DNA of 64,000 bases. Origin: Anastatus disparis. Taxonomy: Eukaryota > Arthropoda > Insecta > Hymenoptera > Eupelmidae. The position numbers and the translations under genes are program-made. Under the pieces are notes generated by a model. The model was not told where the DNA came from and did no database searches. It worked only from the letters and a program-made list of their open reading frames with translations. Positions within the stretch are counted from its first letter, which is position 1. Each line of letters starts with the position of its first letter. Location of the stretch: assembly GCA_017163975.1 (NCBI GenBank), contig JAFFSR010000010.1:1798001-1862000 (forward strand), written 5' to 3'. Of the stretch, positions 43,301 to 53,846 are shown piece by piece.

Positions 43301-44973
43301 AACGTCTACGTTCATTTCTTATAGGGTTAAAATTTGTTGTTTATACTGACTGTAAAAATCTGATTCACATGAATGCTTGGAAAACTAAAAATTCTCAGAT
43401 ATCGAGATGGATGAGCGAAATTGCAGAGTTTGATTTAGAAATAAAACATAAGAGTGGTGAATCTATGCAACATGTCGATGCATTATCTCGTGCTCCAATT
43501 GAAACTGATGCAGTTTTAACAATATTAGATTATAATTCAATTACAGTTATAGACACAAATGAAGATGAAGTACTTGTTTATCAGCGTTCTGATCCTGCGA
43601 TTTTAGAAATTTTAAATATTTTACAAAAGAGTGAAAGTGATCGCGATAAGATAGAAACCCATAAAGTCAATAATTTTGTCCTACAAGAAGGATTATTGTA
43701 TAAACGTGTAGTACGCGATGGTAAAGAAAGATTATTATTCGTGGTTCCTAATGCTATGCGTAAATCTTTAGTTATTCGTTACCATGATTTAAAAAGTCAT
43801 TTTGGAGTCGAAAAGACAGCGAAAAATATTGAACAGTATTATTATTTTCCGCGATTACGAAGATATGTACGCGTTCATATTAAAAATTGTTTAAGTTGTA
43901 TTTTAGCGAAGAAAAAGTCAGGACCAGGCCAAGGTGAATTACATCCAATACCTCCGGGTCGACGTCCATTTGATTTAGTTCATACGGATCACGTAGGACC
44001 TTTTCCAATGACCAAGAAAGGAAATCAATATGTACTTGGAATTATCGATAATTTAACAAAATTTATTGTTATTTATGCTGTCAAGAGTGTAAAAGCTTTA
44101 CATACTGTAAAAGGGTTTGAAGATTTTGTATCTAGATTTGGTGCTCCAGGAAGAATTGTTTCTGATCGAGGATCTAGTTTTACTAGTCATGATTTTCAAA
44201 AATTCTGTTTAAAGCATGGAATTTCTCATACTTTAAATTCCAGTCGACATCCTCAAGCCAATGGATTAATTGAGCGATTGAACCAAACCTTGTTACCAGC
44301 AATGAAAATTTCAGTAGAAAATAACGAACAAAATTGGGATGCTGAAATTAAAAGAATTGAAAGAGATATTAATTCAACTATTAGTACAGCCACAGGTAAA
44401 ACCCCTTATGAAGCTTTATTAGGTTACTTACCACGCTTCGAAGAAGGAGAACTACGTAAATTAACTGAAAATTGTGAAACTTACACACATCCAAGTGAAG
44501 TGCAGTCTCAGATCAGAGACCGAATAATAGCAGAGCAAGAGAAATATAAGCAACGTCATGATGAAAATAGAAGGGTACATGAAAAGTTACACGTTGGAGA
44601 TATTGTCTTTATGCAGAAAAATCCCATATCCACTGGACATTCAACAAAATTACAATCAGCTTTTGGTGGACCTCTAGCTATCGTAGGTGTAGGACCCAGC
44701 GATACTTACCGTGTAAAGAAACTTAATGAATCAGGTGATAGAGGATATTCTACAACAGCACACATTAGTCAGTTAAATATTTGGACTGGCTCAAATACGG
44801 AAGAAGCTGAAGAAGATGATCATGTCGAATCTGATTCAAGTGATTCTAATTCTATTGAATCAAAAACTATTGTAAAAAGGCGTGATAGGAAAATCGTAGA
44901 AGCGACATTAAATGTTAACGAGCGACCTAAGCGAAATGTTCGACCACCAGTTTATTTAAAAGATTTTGTTTAG
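40321..44973 (+). CDS. Gypsy Gag-Pol polyprotein, 1550 residues
   Basis: A single uninterrupted frame. Gag is at about 1-320 (N-terminal coiled coil, then a capsid-like region). Two CCHC knuckles follow, CYNCGQGGHMSREC (about 325) and CYICKRPGHVASRC (about 345). The protease-like motif is IDMGASICT (about 411; DMG instead of DTG/DSG). The RT has MVVDYRKLN, LDLASGYLQ, FGLANAPRYF and the catalytic box FFDD (about 792, usually Y-x-DD). RNase H has HTDASAVGLGAMM, RLELLAIAWALE and YTDCKNL. The integrase has an HHCC finger (SHFGVEK…CLSCILAKK) and a DDE core at THTD-like HTDHVGPF (about 1221), SDRGSSFTS and QANGLIERLNQT (about 1316). Gag and Pol are fused in one frame, as in several insect Gypsy clades. 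Start chosen at the first Met after the leader (MSEIEKLKAEIEKQ). Confidence 0.9.
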   Translation: MSEIEKLKAEIEKQKERRREERATLEARIEELQNTVRQHDANEARFSQNGQGTADESQILLAQAISSLSETLRHQHANQDVNQMIPFANIHNIIREFHGNEGPEKARLWLKELENTVTLYQWSDAVALSMAKSRLQGGAWKWLMTKGNSITTFENFKTAFNATFTYVRTRSEILKAMAARTHKPQESIQDYFLNKIWLCQGLDFTVNEVRDEVAAGLCSRDLAHYTVGRDYTSTDSMLQDLIRVDKIYEDRRERSYDQRNLRKFSSDTHFNNKNPSNINSWRLAERKTAPLALTLPTQEGATGRATQKTFTTDTSKARTIGTLKCYNCGQGGHMSRECTQAKKEFTCYICKRPGHVASRCNNKNNVSCTSDNSSNVEIQEVKVVNTETLPRLGDKFIREIKVGSSCFVAQIDMGASICTIKATAMLREGFVMTSARSILQGFGSNTVESFGIVNETVQLDNLKPRVVSFKVVPDTAQQYDIILRRPFTEASDITYTRYGDDLIFANIDTSNFNNKTTMEARSLENVECEPNSVNFINVAVSNNKIVLPVINYDMKPRSIKINDKICESVQAIEEMKEIEARSECVSNDEVIVDKNVNDEQKNELVKLLSKYRHCISKNISDLGLTDKITMNIETDKDVIVQSKPYRLNSRDRDDLNKIIDEYRQTGIVTDTDSSYASPAFIVRKSDGTPRMVVDYRKLNSVTKIIPYPIPNFDDLLEQLNGACLFITLDLASGYLQMPLADEAKDKTAFITETQTGRFERAMFGLANAPRYFAKLMDSVLGIARKKGLAFNFFDDICIYASEWNTLMNNLEYILKLLSDAGLTLNLEKCKFGMRQIEYLGYILGEGIIKPGNRKISAIEDFPSPKDKHEVRRFLGLASFFRRFVPRFAMIVRPISKLLKNDIKFEWTSEQSNAFQEIKSKLVSKPILKLYNPKAYKTELHTDASAVGLGAMMLQSDNEGEALRLVYAISRCTTDAESKYHSGRLELLAIAWALERLRSFLIGLKFVVYTDCKNLIHMNAWKTKNSQISRWMSEIAEFDLEIKHKSGESMQHVDALSRAPIETDAVLTILDYNSITVIDTNEDEVLVYQRSDPAILEILNILQKSESDRDKIETHKVNNFVLQEGLLYKRVVRDGKERLLFVVPNAMRKSLVIRYHDLKSHFGVEKTAKNIEQYYYFPRLRRYVRVHIKNCLSCILAKKKSGPGQGELHPIPPGRRPFDLVHTDHVGPFPMTKKGNQYVLGIIDNLTKFIVIYAVKSVKALHTVKGFEDFVSRFGAPGRIVSDRGSSFTSHDFQKFCLKHGISHTLNSSRHPQANGLIERLNQTLLPAMKISVENNEQNWDAEIKRIERDINSTISTATGKTPYEALLGYLPRFEEGELRKLTENCETYTHPSEVQSQIRDRIIAEQEKYKQRHDENRRVHEKLHVGDIVFMQKNPISTGHSTKLQSAFGGPLAIVGVGPSDTYRVKKLNESGDRGYSTTAHISQLNIWTGSNTEEAEEDDHVESDSSDSNSIESKTIVKRRDRKIVEATLNVNERPKRNVRPPVYLKDFV

Positions 44974-45081
44974 ATTAAAATGTAATTTGCAACTATGAAT
45001 TTTAGGATTATGTAATACTTTATTATACTACTGTTTTGAAATTTTGATGTTTGGGGACCAAACAATATCAGGAAGGCCGAA

Positions 45082-46814
45082 TGTTATATAATCTAAATCA
45101 TAGATGGCGCTATTTCCTTTTAGTATAAATATAGATTCTCTTAACGATACGAGGTCAGAGGACGAAACGCGTGAGATAAGAACAGACGTGAACGAGTTCT
45201 GAGTGTTTGATTAGGCAGCTAGCTGCGTTTTGACTTACGTTTTTAATTTTGTCTAAGTGACGTTAAGATTCATTTATTTAAACGCAAAATAGTTTGTAAT
45301 CTTATTTATTCTTTGTAACTTTAATAGTTTAATTTATTTCAATAAATTATTATTTCATATTTTAAATAAATAAAGAGAGTGATTTTCTAAGCATAACCCT
45401 ACTAAAAAATGTCAGGTGAAAAATCACCTGATTTTTCACTTGATTTCTCACCTGATTTCTCATGCCAAAATCTCATGTGACTATGAGCGTAAAAAAACTA
45501 AGTTCCAAACCTATCGAAAAATTCTAAGTTTTTATCACGGAAAACAACATTGAGAAGTATGATTCTTTTTTCATTTTTCATAATTTGAAATTGATTTTTT
45601 ATACGTAGAATTTCAATTTTTTAATTTCATTTTTCTGGTCATAGAAATAAATTTCAAACCACTCTAAAAATTATAAGTCCCGATCTTATAATTTTTAACA
45701 CAACCTCTTTTATTTACGTGAGAGAGAGAGAGAAAAACATCAAAAACACATGCACAAGAAGCCTCTTTTATTCTTTTATACACTATTTATGAGTTGAATT
45801 AAAATGGAAAAAAAAGTGTGTACATACTTTTGATAAAACTACACTATTTATAAGTTAAGATTTTAAAGTTTTTATTATCGTAACCACGTGCGTCCGTTGT
45901 TCCTTTACACTAGAAAAAGCAACACATTTAGCTATAGCTGAAACGGCTCATGCGCCTCCTGTCGGCACCTCTCGTGCCTCAAGCGAAAATATCTCTCGAC
46001 AACAGACCTAACGCAAACTATTGCTAAAAGAAATAATACGCTCGTATTTATGAACTATTGTATTCTGTCTATGTCTCTCTCATAACAAGAAAGAAGAGAC
46101 AAGCGATACTGTGCACGTTACGTTTGTATAAATTTGTGCGAATTGTATTTTAAAAAGTACGATGAGAGATGTATTATATTGAGACAATGCTCAGGAACAT
46201 TTTACTAAATGTGTTGCTTTTTCTAGTGTAAAGGGACAACGAACGCACATGGTCACGACAGTAAAAACTTTAAAATCTTAACTTATAAATAGTGTAGTTT
46301 TATCAAAAGTATGTACACACTTTTTTTCCATTTTAATTCAACTCATAAATAGTGTATAAAAGAATAAAAGAGGCTTCTTGTGCATGTGTTTTTGATGTTT
46401 TTCTCTCTCTCTCTCTCACGTAAATAAAAGAGGCTTGTGTTAAAAATTATAAGATCGGGACTTATAATTTTTAGAGTGGTTTGAAATTTATTTCTATGAC
46501 CAGAAAAATGAAATTAAAAAATTGAAATTCTACGTATAAAAAATCAATTTCAAATTATGAAAAATGAAAAAAGAATCATACTTCTCAATGTTGTTTTCCG
46601 TGATAAAAACTTAGAATTTTTCGATAGGTTTGGAACTTAGTTTTTTTACGCTCATAGTCACATGAGATTTTGGCATGAGAAATCAGGTGAGAAATCAAGT
46701 GAAAAATCAGGTGATTTTTCACCTGACATTTTTTAGTAGGGAACCCCACTGTCCTGTTTCTTAGAACAATAATTAACGGTCTATTACTTTTCAAAAGAAA
46801 TATAAAACATAACA
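45082..46814 (+). repeat. Gypsy 3' LTR, split by a palindromic element
   Basis: LTR parts 45082-45396 and 46744-46814 add up to 386 bases, the exact length of the 5' LTR, once the insertion 45397-46741 and one AA are removed. A purine-rich tract AGGAAGGCCGA precedes it (45070-45080). Confidence 0.9.
45397..46741. mobile_element. 1.35-kb palindromic element in the 3' LTR
   Basis: Ends CCCTACTAAAAAATGTCAGG and complement. Arms (45397 to about 45931 and about 46205 to 46741) are almost perfectly inverted around a loop of about 270 bp. The intact 5' LTR gives the empty site (GCATAACCCCACT), and the comparison shows a 2-bp AA duplication. Both arms carry a (GA)n/(CT)n run. No protein-coding capacity; the class is not recognised. 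Confidence 0.85.
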
Positions 46815-46818
46815 ATTA

Positions 46819-47867
46819 ATTGTTTACAATATCATTAACTGTACAAAAAATATAGCGTTTATGCAATTCTTCACATCAATACATTTCATTAGAAAAGGAT
46901 AAGGAGATCTAAGGTGTTTAACAATCTAAGAAATATTGTTTAATGAAAATCATTTCTTTAAATAAAAAAAAAACAAAATATTATTAAATCAATGAAATAT
47001 TTTTTAGGCTCAAAAAGATTATCTTTGAAATATTCATTAAGAAAATATTATTTTGACTTATACAAAAAATATTAACTGAAAGAATATTTTTTTTGAGAAT
47101 ATTATTAAAATTCAATAAATCTCTTGAAAAATATTTCAAAATTCTTTTAAATAATAAAACTTTATATTGATTGAAAATAAATATTACGTATACAATCAAT
47201 ATCTTAATTTTATATATTATGAAATTGATTTCTTTGATTATAATACTTTGAAGTCATTTCTTTTTAACTTAGTTCAAAATTTCACAGTACTGAACAAGCA
47301 TTTTTTTAGCTGAAAGTATTTTTCTTTAGAAAAATTATTGAATTGTTTGAATTAATTATATGATTAATGTTCCAATTCCTACTCAGGACCCAACCATTGG
47401 TCAATATTTATTATTTATTTTATTTAAAATAATATATTTGCAGTTACAAAGAAAATTTTTTTCTTCTGATTAGTAGAAATATTTACATGTGGACTGTGCT
47501 ATCTTACTGAGCAGCAGGAAACAGTACGAATTAAAAAATAAATATTAAAGCAGACGATTTGATTTTCCTCACGACGACGTACTTGAGCTTAGTGTGGACA
47601 TTAAACATGGGCATTGGTTTTCAGGACTTAATTTAGAAAAAGAATCGTTCATTGTGAAATTCTTTGCATCATAAATATTGTCATTGCTATCTACAAGTAA
47701 GTATGTACTGTATTATAGTATTTTTTTATTTATTTTAAATAATAAAGGTGAATAGTAGTTATATCACAAATAACAGATATGTTCCTACTACCAACTATGA
47801 ATATTATTTTGTTTATACTTTTTTATTCGTTATCTTATAATCATTTATAATTATTATTAATTGCATA
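46819..47867. other. AT-rich stretch after the Gypsy element, one exon-like segment
   Basis: Mostly AT-rich non-coding DNA. One segment, 47565-47683 on +, stays open for about 40 codons (FPHDDVLELSVDIKHGHWF…KFFAS, stop 47681-47683) with a possible AG acceptor just before. It has a higher GC content than its flanks. No family was recognised. Confidence 0.3.
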
Positions 47868-48350
47868 CACTGAGAGAAAATTCATGCTAATAGAGCATGC
47901 GAACTGCCATCTATGCGAGCATATAAAACATTGATACAAATATGACAGGCCGTGAGAAGCTCTATTAGTATTGGATTACCTTATACTAAAAAAGATTGTA
48001 TGGAGAGTAACTAAAGCATGAACGGCATTCACTGATGACTCGCGTGGTATACTTCGATGACTCCCCACTCTCATATCCTTTGTTTGCTTAAGTCGCCTCC
48101 TCTTTTGGGTGGCGACGCGAGCAAACACGGCTGGTCTATACCCAAAATTATGTTGCAAATTTCTTTAACGTATTTTCGTAGCGTGAATCTTTTATTTCTT
48201 TTCTTTTCTTTTTTTATGAAGGGAGATACGTTATAAATATAACCTGTTAAACTTTTTAACTCTAAATAATTAATTTTTAACTTAAAATTTAATTATTTTA
48301 AACCGCTGGGGGGGCAGATGAGCATGTACGATTTTACGCCAGAGATATTT

Positions 48351-48427
48351 CGGAGTAGCGTTGGTCTAGTGCGTAACGTTCACGCTTTTCCTTTTGAGTA
48401 CGCGAGTTCAACTCTCGGCTAGGATCA
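48351..48427 (+). ncRNA. tRNA-like sequence (Pol III A and B boxes), left arm
   Basis: An A-box-like TGGTCTAGTG (48362-48371) and a B-box-like GAGTTCAACTCTC (48404-48416) are spaced as in a tRNA gene. A T-loop-like TTCAACT sits between GAG/CTC stem halves, and a T run follows (from 48429), as expected for Pol III termination. The anticodon arm does not fold convincingly and the acceptor ends do not pair well. It is therefore a degenerate tRNA or tRNA-derived promoter, not a working tRNA. Confidence 0.45.
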
Positions 48428-49016
48428 CTTTTTTTAAATTTTTTTTATTGTTTTAATATTTTTTATTCCTTTTTATATTTATTTTTTTTAGATTTTGTAT
48501 TTTTTTAATAATTTTAAAATTTAATTTTTCACAAGTACGCTTGTTTTTTTCAATGAAAATTTTTTAAAAATAAATTATTCTTTATAGGTAGTAATTACAA
48601 ATATTGATAAATAAATAATAGTGATGTTTATTTTATAATAGTGATGTTTATTTTATAATAGTATAGTTTAATTTATTTATAATTTAGTTTATAAAATTTA
48701 CAATAAATTACAATAAATAAATAAAACTGAGTTATTATTATTTATGTTATAATATATATTGTATATTGAAATATGTTTATAAAGACAAAATTGAACTATA
48801 GTATTGTAAATATCACTATTATTTATTTATTAATATTTTAAATTATTTTCTATATTAAATAATTTATTTAAAAATATTAATAAAAAAACGAGCATATTTT
48901 AAGTAACTTGTGAAAAATAGATTTTAAAATTAATAAAAAAATAGAAAATAAAAAAATACAAATAAAAAAATCAATAAAAACTATTAAAATAATAAAAAAA
49001 AAATTAAAAAAAAAGA

Positions 49017-49095
49017 CCTTAGCCGAGAGTTGAACTCGCCTACTCATAAGGAAAAACGCGAACGTTACGCACTAGACCAACGTTACTTCGAAATA
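49017..49095 (-). ncRNA. tRNA-like sequence, right arm (inverted copy)
   Basis: Inverted counterpart of 48351-48427. It keeps GGTCTAGTGCGTAACGTT and GAGTTCAACTCTCGGCTAAG with a few changes elsewhere, again with a T run after it on the - strand. Conservation of both boxes in both arms is what makes it notable. Confidence 0.45.
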
Positions 49096-49611
49096 ATCTG
49101 GCGTAAAATCGTACATGCTCATCTGCCCCCCAGCGGTTTAAAATAATTAAATTTTAAGTTAAAAATTAATCATTTAAAGTTAAAAAGTTTAACAGGTTAT
49201 ATTTATAACGTATCTCCTTCATAAAAAAGAAAAGAAAAGAAATAAAAGATTCACGCTACGAAAATACGTTAACGAAATTTGCAACATGATTTTGGATATA
49301 GACCAGCCGTGTTTGCTCGCGTCGCCACCCAAAAGAGGAGGCGACTTGAGCAATAGAAGAATGCCATAGTTAGTAGTTAAGAAAGAATAGTGGACAAGCC
49401 ACGTTTACTTCCTTTACGTCCCATGAGAGGATACAGCGCTAGCTATCGAAGGATATTAGAGCGGGGAGCTACTAAAGCATGTAAACAAACAGTTTTTGGA
49501 TAGCACAAACCTCGTAAGAGTAGATGGCGCTGTTATTAAAGCATAGGATATTACTTACTAACTTTGGATACGTAGACTACATGCTCTATTGGCATGAATT
49601 TTCTCTCAGTG

Positions 49612-52355
49612 TAATAATTTAGCTTTTTTTGTGATTTTTTAATGTTGTATATTTATTTAGTACATTTTTTGTACATAACCAAAAAAAGTCATATTTCCAT
49701 GTTTCTTTGCATTATTTCAAAGAAGTTTTACATAATAATGTTGAAATAAATTTCTTATAATAATCTTTATGATAATTATAGTAAATGAACGTTTAGAATA
49801 ATTTCTTATAATAATTTTATTTCTATTTTAACAGGAGATAAAAAGAAATTGCTTATCTTAAGCATAATGTTTACAAGTAAAGTAAAGTCAACTTTGATGA
49901 AAAAGTGTTGCTGGAAATGATTGCCAAGAGACAATTCATTTACTAATGGCAAAAACAGGAAAACACTGATATTAAAATTTTGAAAGCCGTCATCTAGAGT
50001 TGGCATTGTGAATATCTTAAAATAAAAGTAGAAATACATCCTCAGGTCAGTGAACATAATCTTTTTAGATATATTAAAAAGGTTAGAAGATTATTTACAA
50101 TGAAAGAATTTATTGCACATCAATGATTTTAGAATTTTCCACTGCGATATAAAAGAAATAATGTAAAAACTCTATTTATAGAAAAGATGCAGTTATTCAC
50201 AACTTGGTTACCAATAATGATAAAGAATATTTGACAATAATATTTTACTAACAGGTAAGAAAATGCATAAAATATAATTGTTAATAATTTCAAAATATTA
50301 TATTGATTATAAATAAGGATTTATTAATGTACCGTAGGTAACACAGGAGAATCAAAGGCAACTCTTATAACAATGTCTTTATGCAAAAGCATATCTGCTA
50401 TTATTGTTAAAAAAATTATCCAATAGCTGACGACAAAAAGATTTTGGTTTATGTACAACTTTAACATTAAGCCATTTTCGTAATCAGATCAAATAGAATT
50501 TTTTTCTCTGTATCTGGCTTCTATTTATTTATTGATCTAGGTTAGATTAGCCCATTTTACTTTGCTCAAAATTTAATGGTATTGATCCAACGAATTATGT
50601 TTATTAGTCGAGGGATTTTTCTTTATACCAATTATTAATCTTTGATCAATGATATACATTATTAAATCAGGAAATATTTCATGAATTTTAATATTAAAAA
50701 AAGTATTAGTTCTTTAAATTCATAAATTGTAATTAACTCAATTATAATGTATTTAAAATTGGAATCATTGCATTTTTTGCCTGTTAAAAAATAATGTCAT
50801 TAATACAATGTCAATTTTTGTTTTAAGTATAGGCATAAATAGAAAAGATAATATTATTTATTTTAATGATTTGATAGAAATACTAAATTATATATATCAC
50901 AAACTTTATCAATATTAAATTTATTTTGTAATATATGCCTTTGTTATCTATATTTCGTAATTGACTACAGTTGATGGTCAATGTGGAGGAATTATTTAAA
51001 AACAACAAATTTATTTGAATGAGATATAAAAGTTGAAGTTATATAAAATAAAAGAAATAAATATTTGATTTTTCATAAGTGAGCATATAATACACTAATG
51101 AATCATAATAAATATGTTTTATTTGAAAACAAAATATTTATTATTTTATTAGTATTCGCTGTAAGAATAAATAAATTCCAAAGCCTAAGTTTAATTTATG
51201 CACAAAGGGTATAAAGAATTTAGAAAAATAATGGTAACAGCATATTAATGTCTTAAAACCATTTCACTTGATGACAGAAGAAGTCATTTTTCAAGAACTA
51301 CAGAGATTCTAAGCTCTTATTTATTGGAAATGATTTAAATTTACATAATTTTGTAAGCTTAACTAATATGTACGGGTCAGCTTAAAGTTTAAAAGATTTT
51401 TCACTGACAATTTCATCATTCAAAAAATTGAGCACAAAATGGAACTTAATTTTTCTCATGTACGATTAACATCACACAATTTTTATCCAATATCTCAAGT
51501 TCAACTTCTAATGTAAACCTTAATGGAATAAATAATCACCATTTTTCTGTAAAATGTAATTAAAATATAAAACTAAAATTTTACATCTAGCGTCAAAGCC
51601 TAAAAGTCAAACCTAGTATTGTTCAACAATTATCTGAATTTAATATAAAATAAAAGTCATATTAATTTATGTTTTATTTTTTAATTTTAAACAATAATTC
51701 AAAATTACATTTACTGAAATTTTTATTGCTGAAGTTTAAGTTATCTTATCGCTACATGATGTAAAGAAAAATTTAATAACATATAAAACTGTTATTAAAA
51801 GTTACCGATGAATTTCAATGTAAACATGGTTGTATCATTCTAACCAAACTTTATTGCTTAACATTATAGTAGACTATTACAACTCAAAAGACTAGCAGAA
51901 AAATAAAACACATTCATATTCATGAGTATATATAGCCACTATGGCTAAAACAGCAAATCTTAGAATTTCTTTATTTTATTATTAAATTTTGATAAATTTG
52001 TAAAAAAGATATTGACTATATGGTATGAAACAATATGTATTGGCAACACTAAGAAAGTATGAAAGAATGTAAATATTTATATAAATATTAATATAAACCT
52101 GCATTTATTAGATACTATTCTGTTCTAACATACAATATAAAAACTACTTGATATATACTTTTATCTAGAAATGCAATGACAACAAACGAAATAAAAAAAA
52201 AAAATTACAAAGAATAATTCATCCCTTTCAAATTCAATAAACTATGATTAGATAGTTAAATTTTCCAATTTATTTCAAATACTAAGTACCTTATTGTAAA
52301 ATAGATGATCCAATAGCGATTTTTTGTAGCAGTTGAGAAGAATTATTTTTTAGCT
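49612..52355. other. AT-rich stretch without a recognised gene
   Basis: Inside the CACTA-like element. No ORF with family motifs on either strand; the 83-codon ORF at 49806-50057 (-) is Phe/Leu-rich with no domain. No inverted ends of a nested element were found. Confidence 0.4.
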
Positions 52356-52707
52356 GTTGATATATCCAAGATGTGATGTTGCCTCTCAGCAAACAGTAAC
52401 ATGGACAAATTTCGAACCTTTTCGTAGATAAGCTGTAACCTCTTTAGCGATTTTTGGTAGACGCTAACCTAAAATTTTCGAAGAAATAAAAAACCAGAGA
52501 TATACAACGTTTACATACACACAAGCATGTATATATATGCATGTATATGTATGTTAGTATATTGTATACGTGTGTATATTAAATTATAATTAACATTAAA
52601 ATTTTATTTTATAACTTTACGAAATAGTAAATGAATCGTGCAATTTTTTTACGATTTGACACGCTTTTATTCTTTTATGGTGTCACTTTGCATGTCACGA
52701 TACGTAT
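52356..52707. repeat. Direct repeat, copy 1
   Basis: Matches 53101-53453 in the same orientation, including CGAACCTTTTCGTAGATAAG and AACGTTTACATACACACAAG. The spacing of about 745 bp and close similarity suggest a duplication within the transposon. Function unknown. Confidence 0.75.
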
Positions 52708-53100
52708 GATTCGTAACATTCGTAAATTATAATACGAAAAATTAGTTAGATAACCTGATAATGAAAATAATTTAAAAATTTCACAATAAAAATATTAATT
52801 TATTTTTAAAAATTTCGGTAATAATAAAGATTAAAAATATAATGTCAAAAATTTTAATTTTAAAATAAATAAAAAATAACATATTAAAATAAATATTTTC
52901 AAAAAATCAAAAATATCTATGCAAACACAAATGACAATACAATAAGATACTTAGAATTTAAAAGAAGATAGTAGGAATTAGAAAAACCACAAAAATCGAA
53001 AATCAAATATTAAAATAGTAATAATTTTTTAAGTAAACTTATATCTTTTGATATAAAAATAATTACATACCTTAAAGAATTATTATGTGGCTTTTGATGG

Positions 53101-53453
53101 GTTGATCTATCCAAGATGTGATCTCGTCTCTCAGCAAACAGTAGCAATGACAAATCTCGAACCTTTTCGTAGATAAGCCGTAACTTCTTTAGCGATTATT
53201 GGTAGAAGCTAACCTAAAATTTTCAAAGAAATAAAAAACCAGAGATATATAACGTTTACATACACACAAGCATGTACATATATGCATGTATATGTATGTT
53301 AGTATATAGTATACGTGTGCACATTAAATTATAATTAACATTTTAATTTTATTTTATTACTTACGTAACAGTAAATGAATCATGCAACTCTTCTACGATT
53401 TGACGTGCTTTTATTCTTTTGTGGTGTGACTTTGCAGGTCGCGACACGTATCC
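53101..53453. repeat. Direct repeat, copy 2
   Basis: Second copy of 52356-52707. It is followed by a less AT-rich stretch (53440-53560) with no recognised motif, then the right subterminal array. Confidence 0.75.
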
Positions 53454-53846
53454 TATACTGTACTGATATTTAAGCCGTACCAGTGATTGACTAGCTTTCT
53501 CCCTACTTCATCGTACGTCAATCTTTCACTCGCTATCTCAGGTTCGAATATATTAATGTAACTCAAGCAACGGTTGTATCAACTTTTTATTTCTTATCAT
53601 CGAAAAGAAAAAGACAGAATGTGATTTAAGTAACAATCGTTACATTAGTTTGGTCTATGAATTCAAGCCTTACAGCCTAAAATCCCCATACAATGTCATA
53701 TATATCCAATGCGCATGCGCACTGATATTTTCAGTAAAATTAGAAGGTAATCGAAATACGAAGTTCTAAAATTAGCAATGATCCAAATAATAATGATAAA
53801 CTTATTTGATAAAAGAAACTCAAAAACGATAGTAGTCAAAAAATCA

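Larger units (their letters stand above)
39549..46814 (+). mobile_element. Gypsy (Ty3-type) LTR retrotransposon
   Basis: Two 386-bp LTRs (the second one split by a palindromic element) surround an intact Gag-Pol ORF. The target duplication is ATTA (39545-39548 and 46815-46818). The LTRs start TG and end CA. I count two base differences between the LTRs, so the insertion is young. It lies in the CACTA-like element, just upstream of the transposase start (39247). No env ORF. Confidence 0.9.
47868..49611. mobile_element. 1.74-kb palindromic element with tRNA-like sequences in both arms
   Basis: TA|CACTGAGAGAAAATTCATGC at the left and its complement …TTTTCTCTCAGTG|TA at the right. The arms are inverted over most of their length (for example GTTTGCTCGCGTCGCCACCC near 49310 against its complement near 48108), with extra sequence in each arm. 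The core (about 48430-49015) is an AT-rich inverted region. Mirrored tRNA-like sequences lie at 48351-48427 and 49017-49095. Confidence 0.75.

Noticed and set aside
48351..48427. Calling this a functional tRNA gene
   Set aside because: A and B boxes are good, but the anticodon arm and acceptor stem do not fold properly, so only a tRNA-like call is supported.
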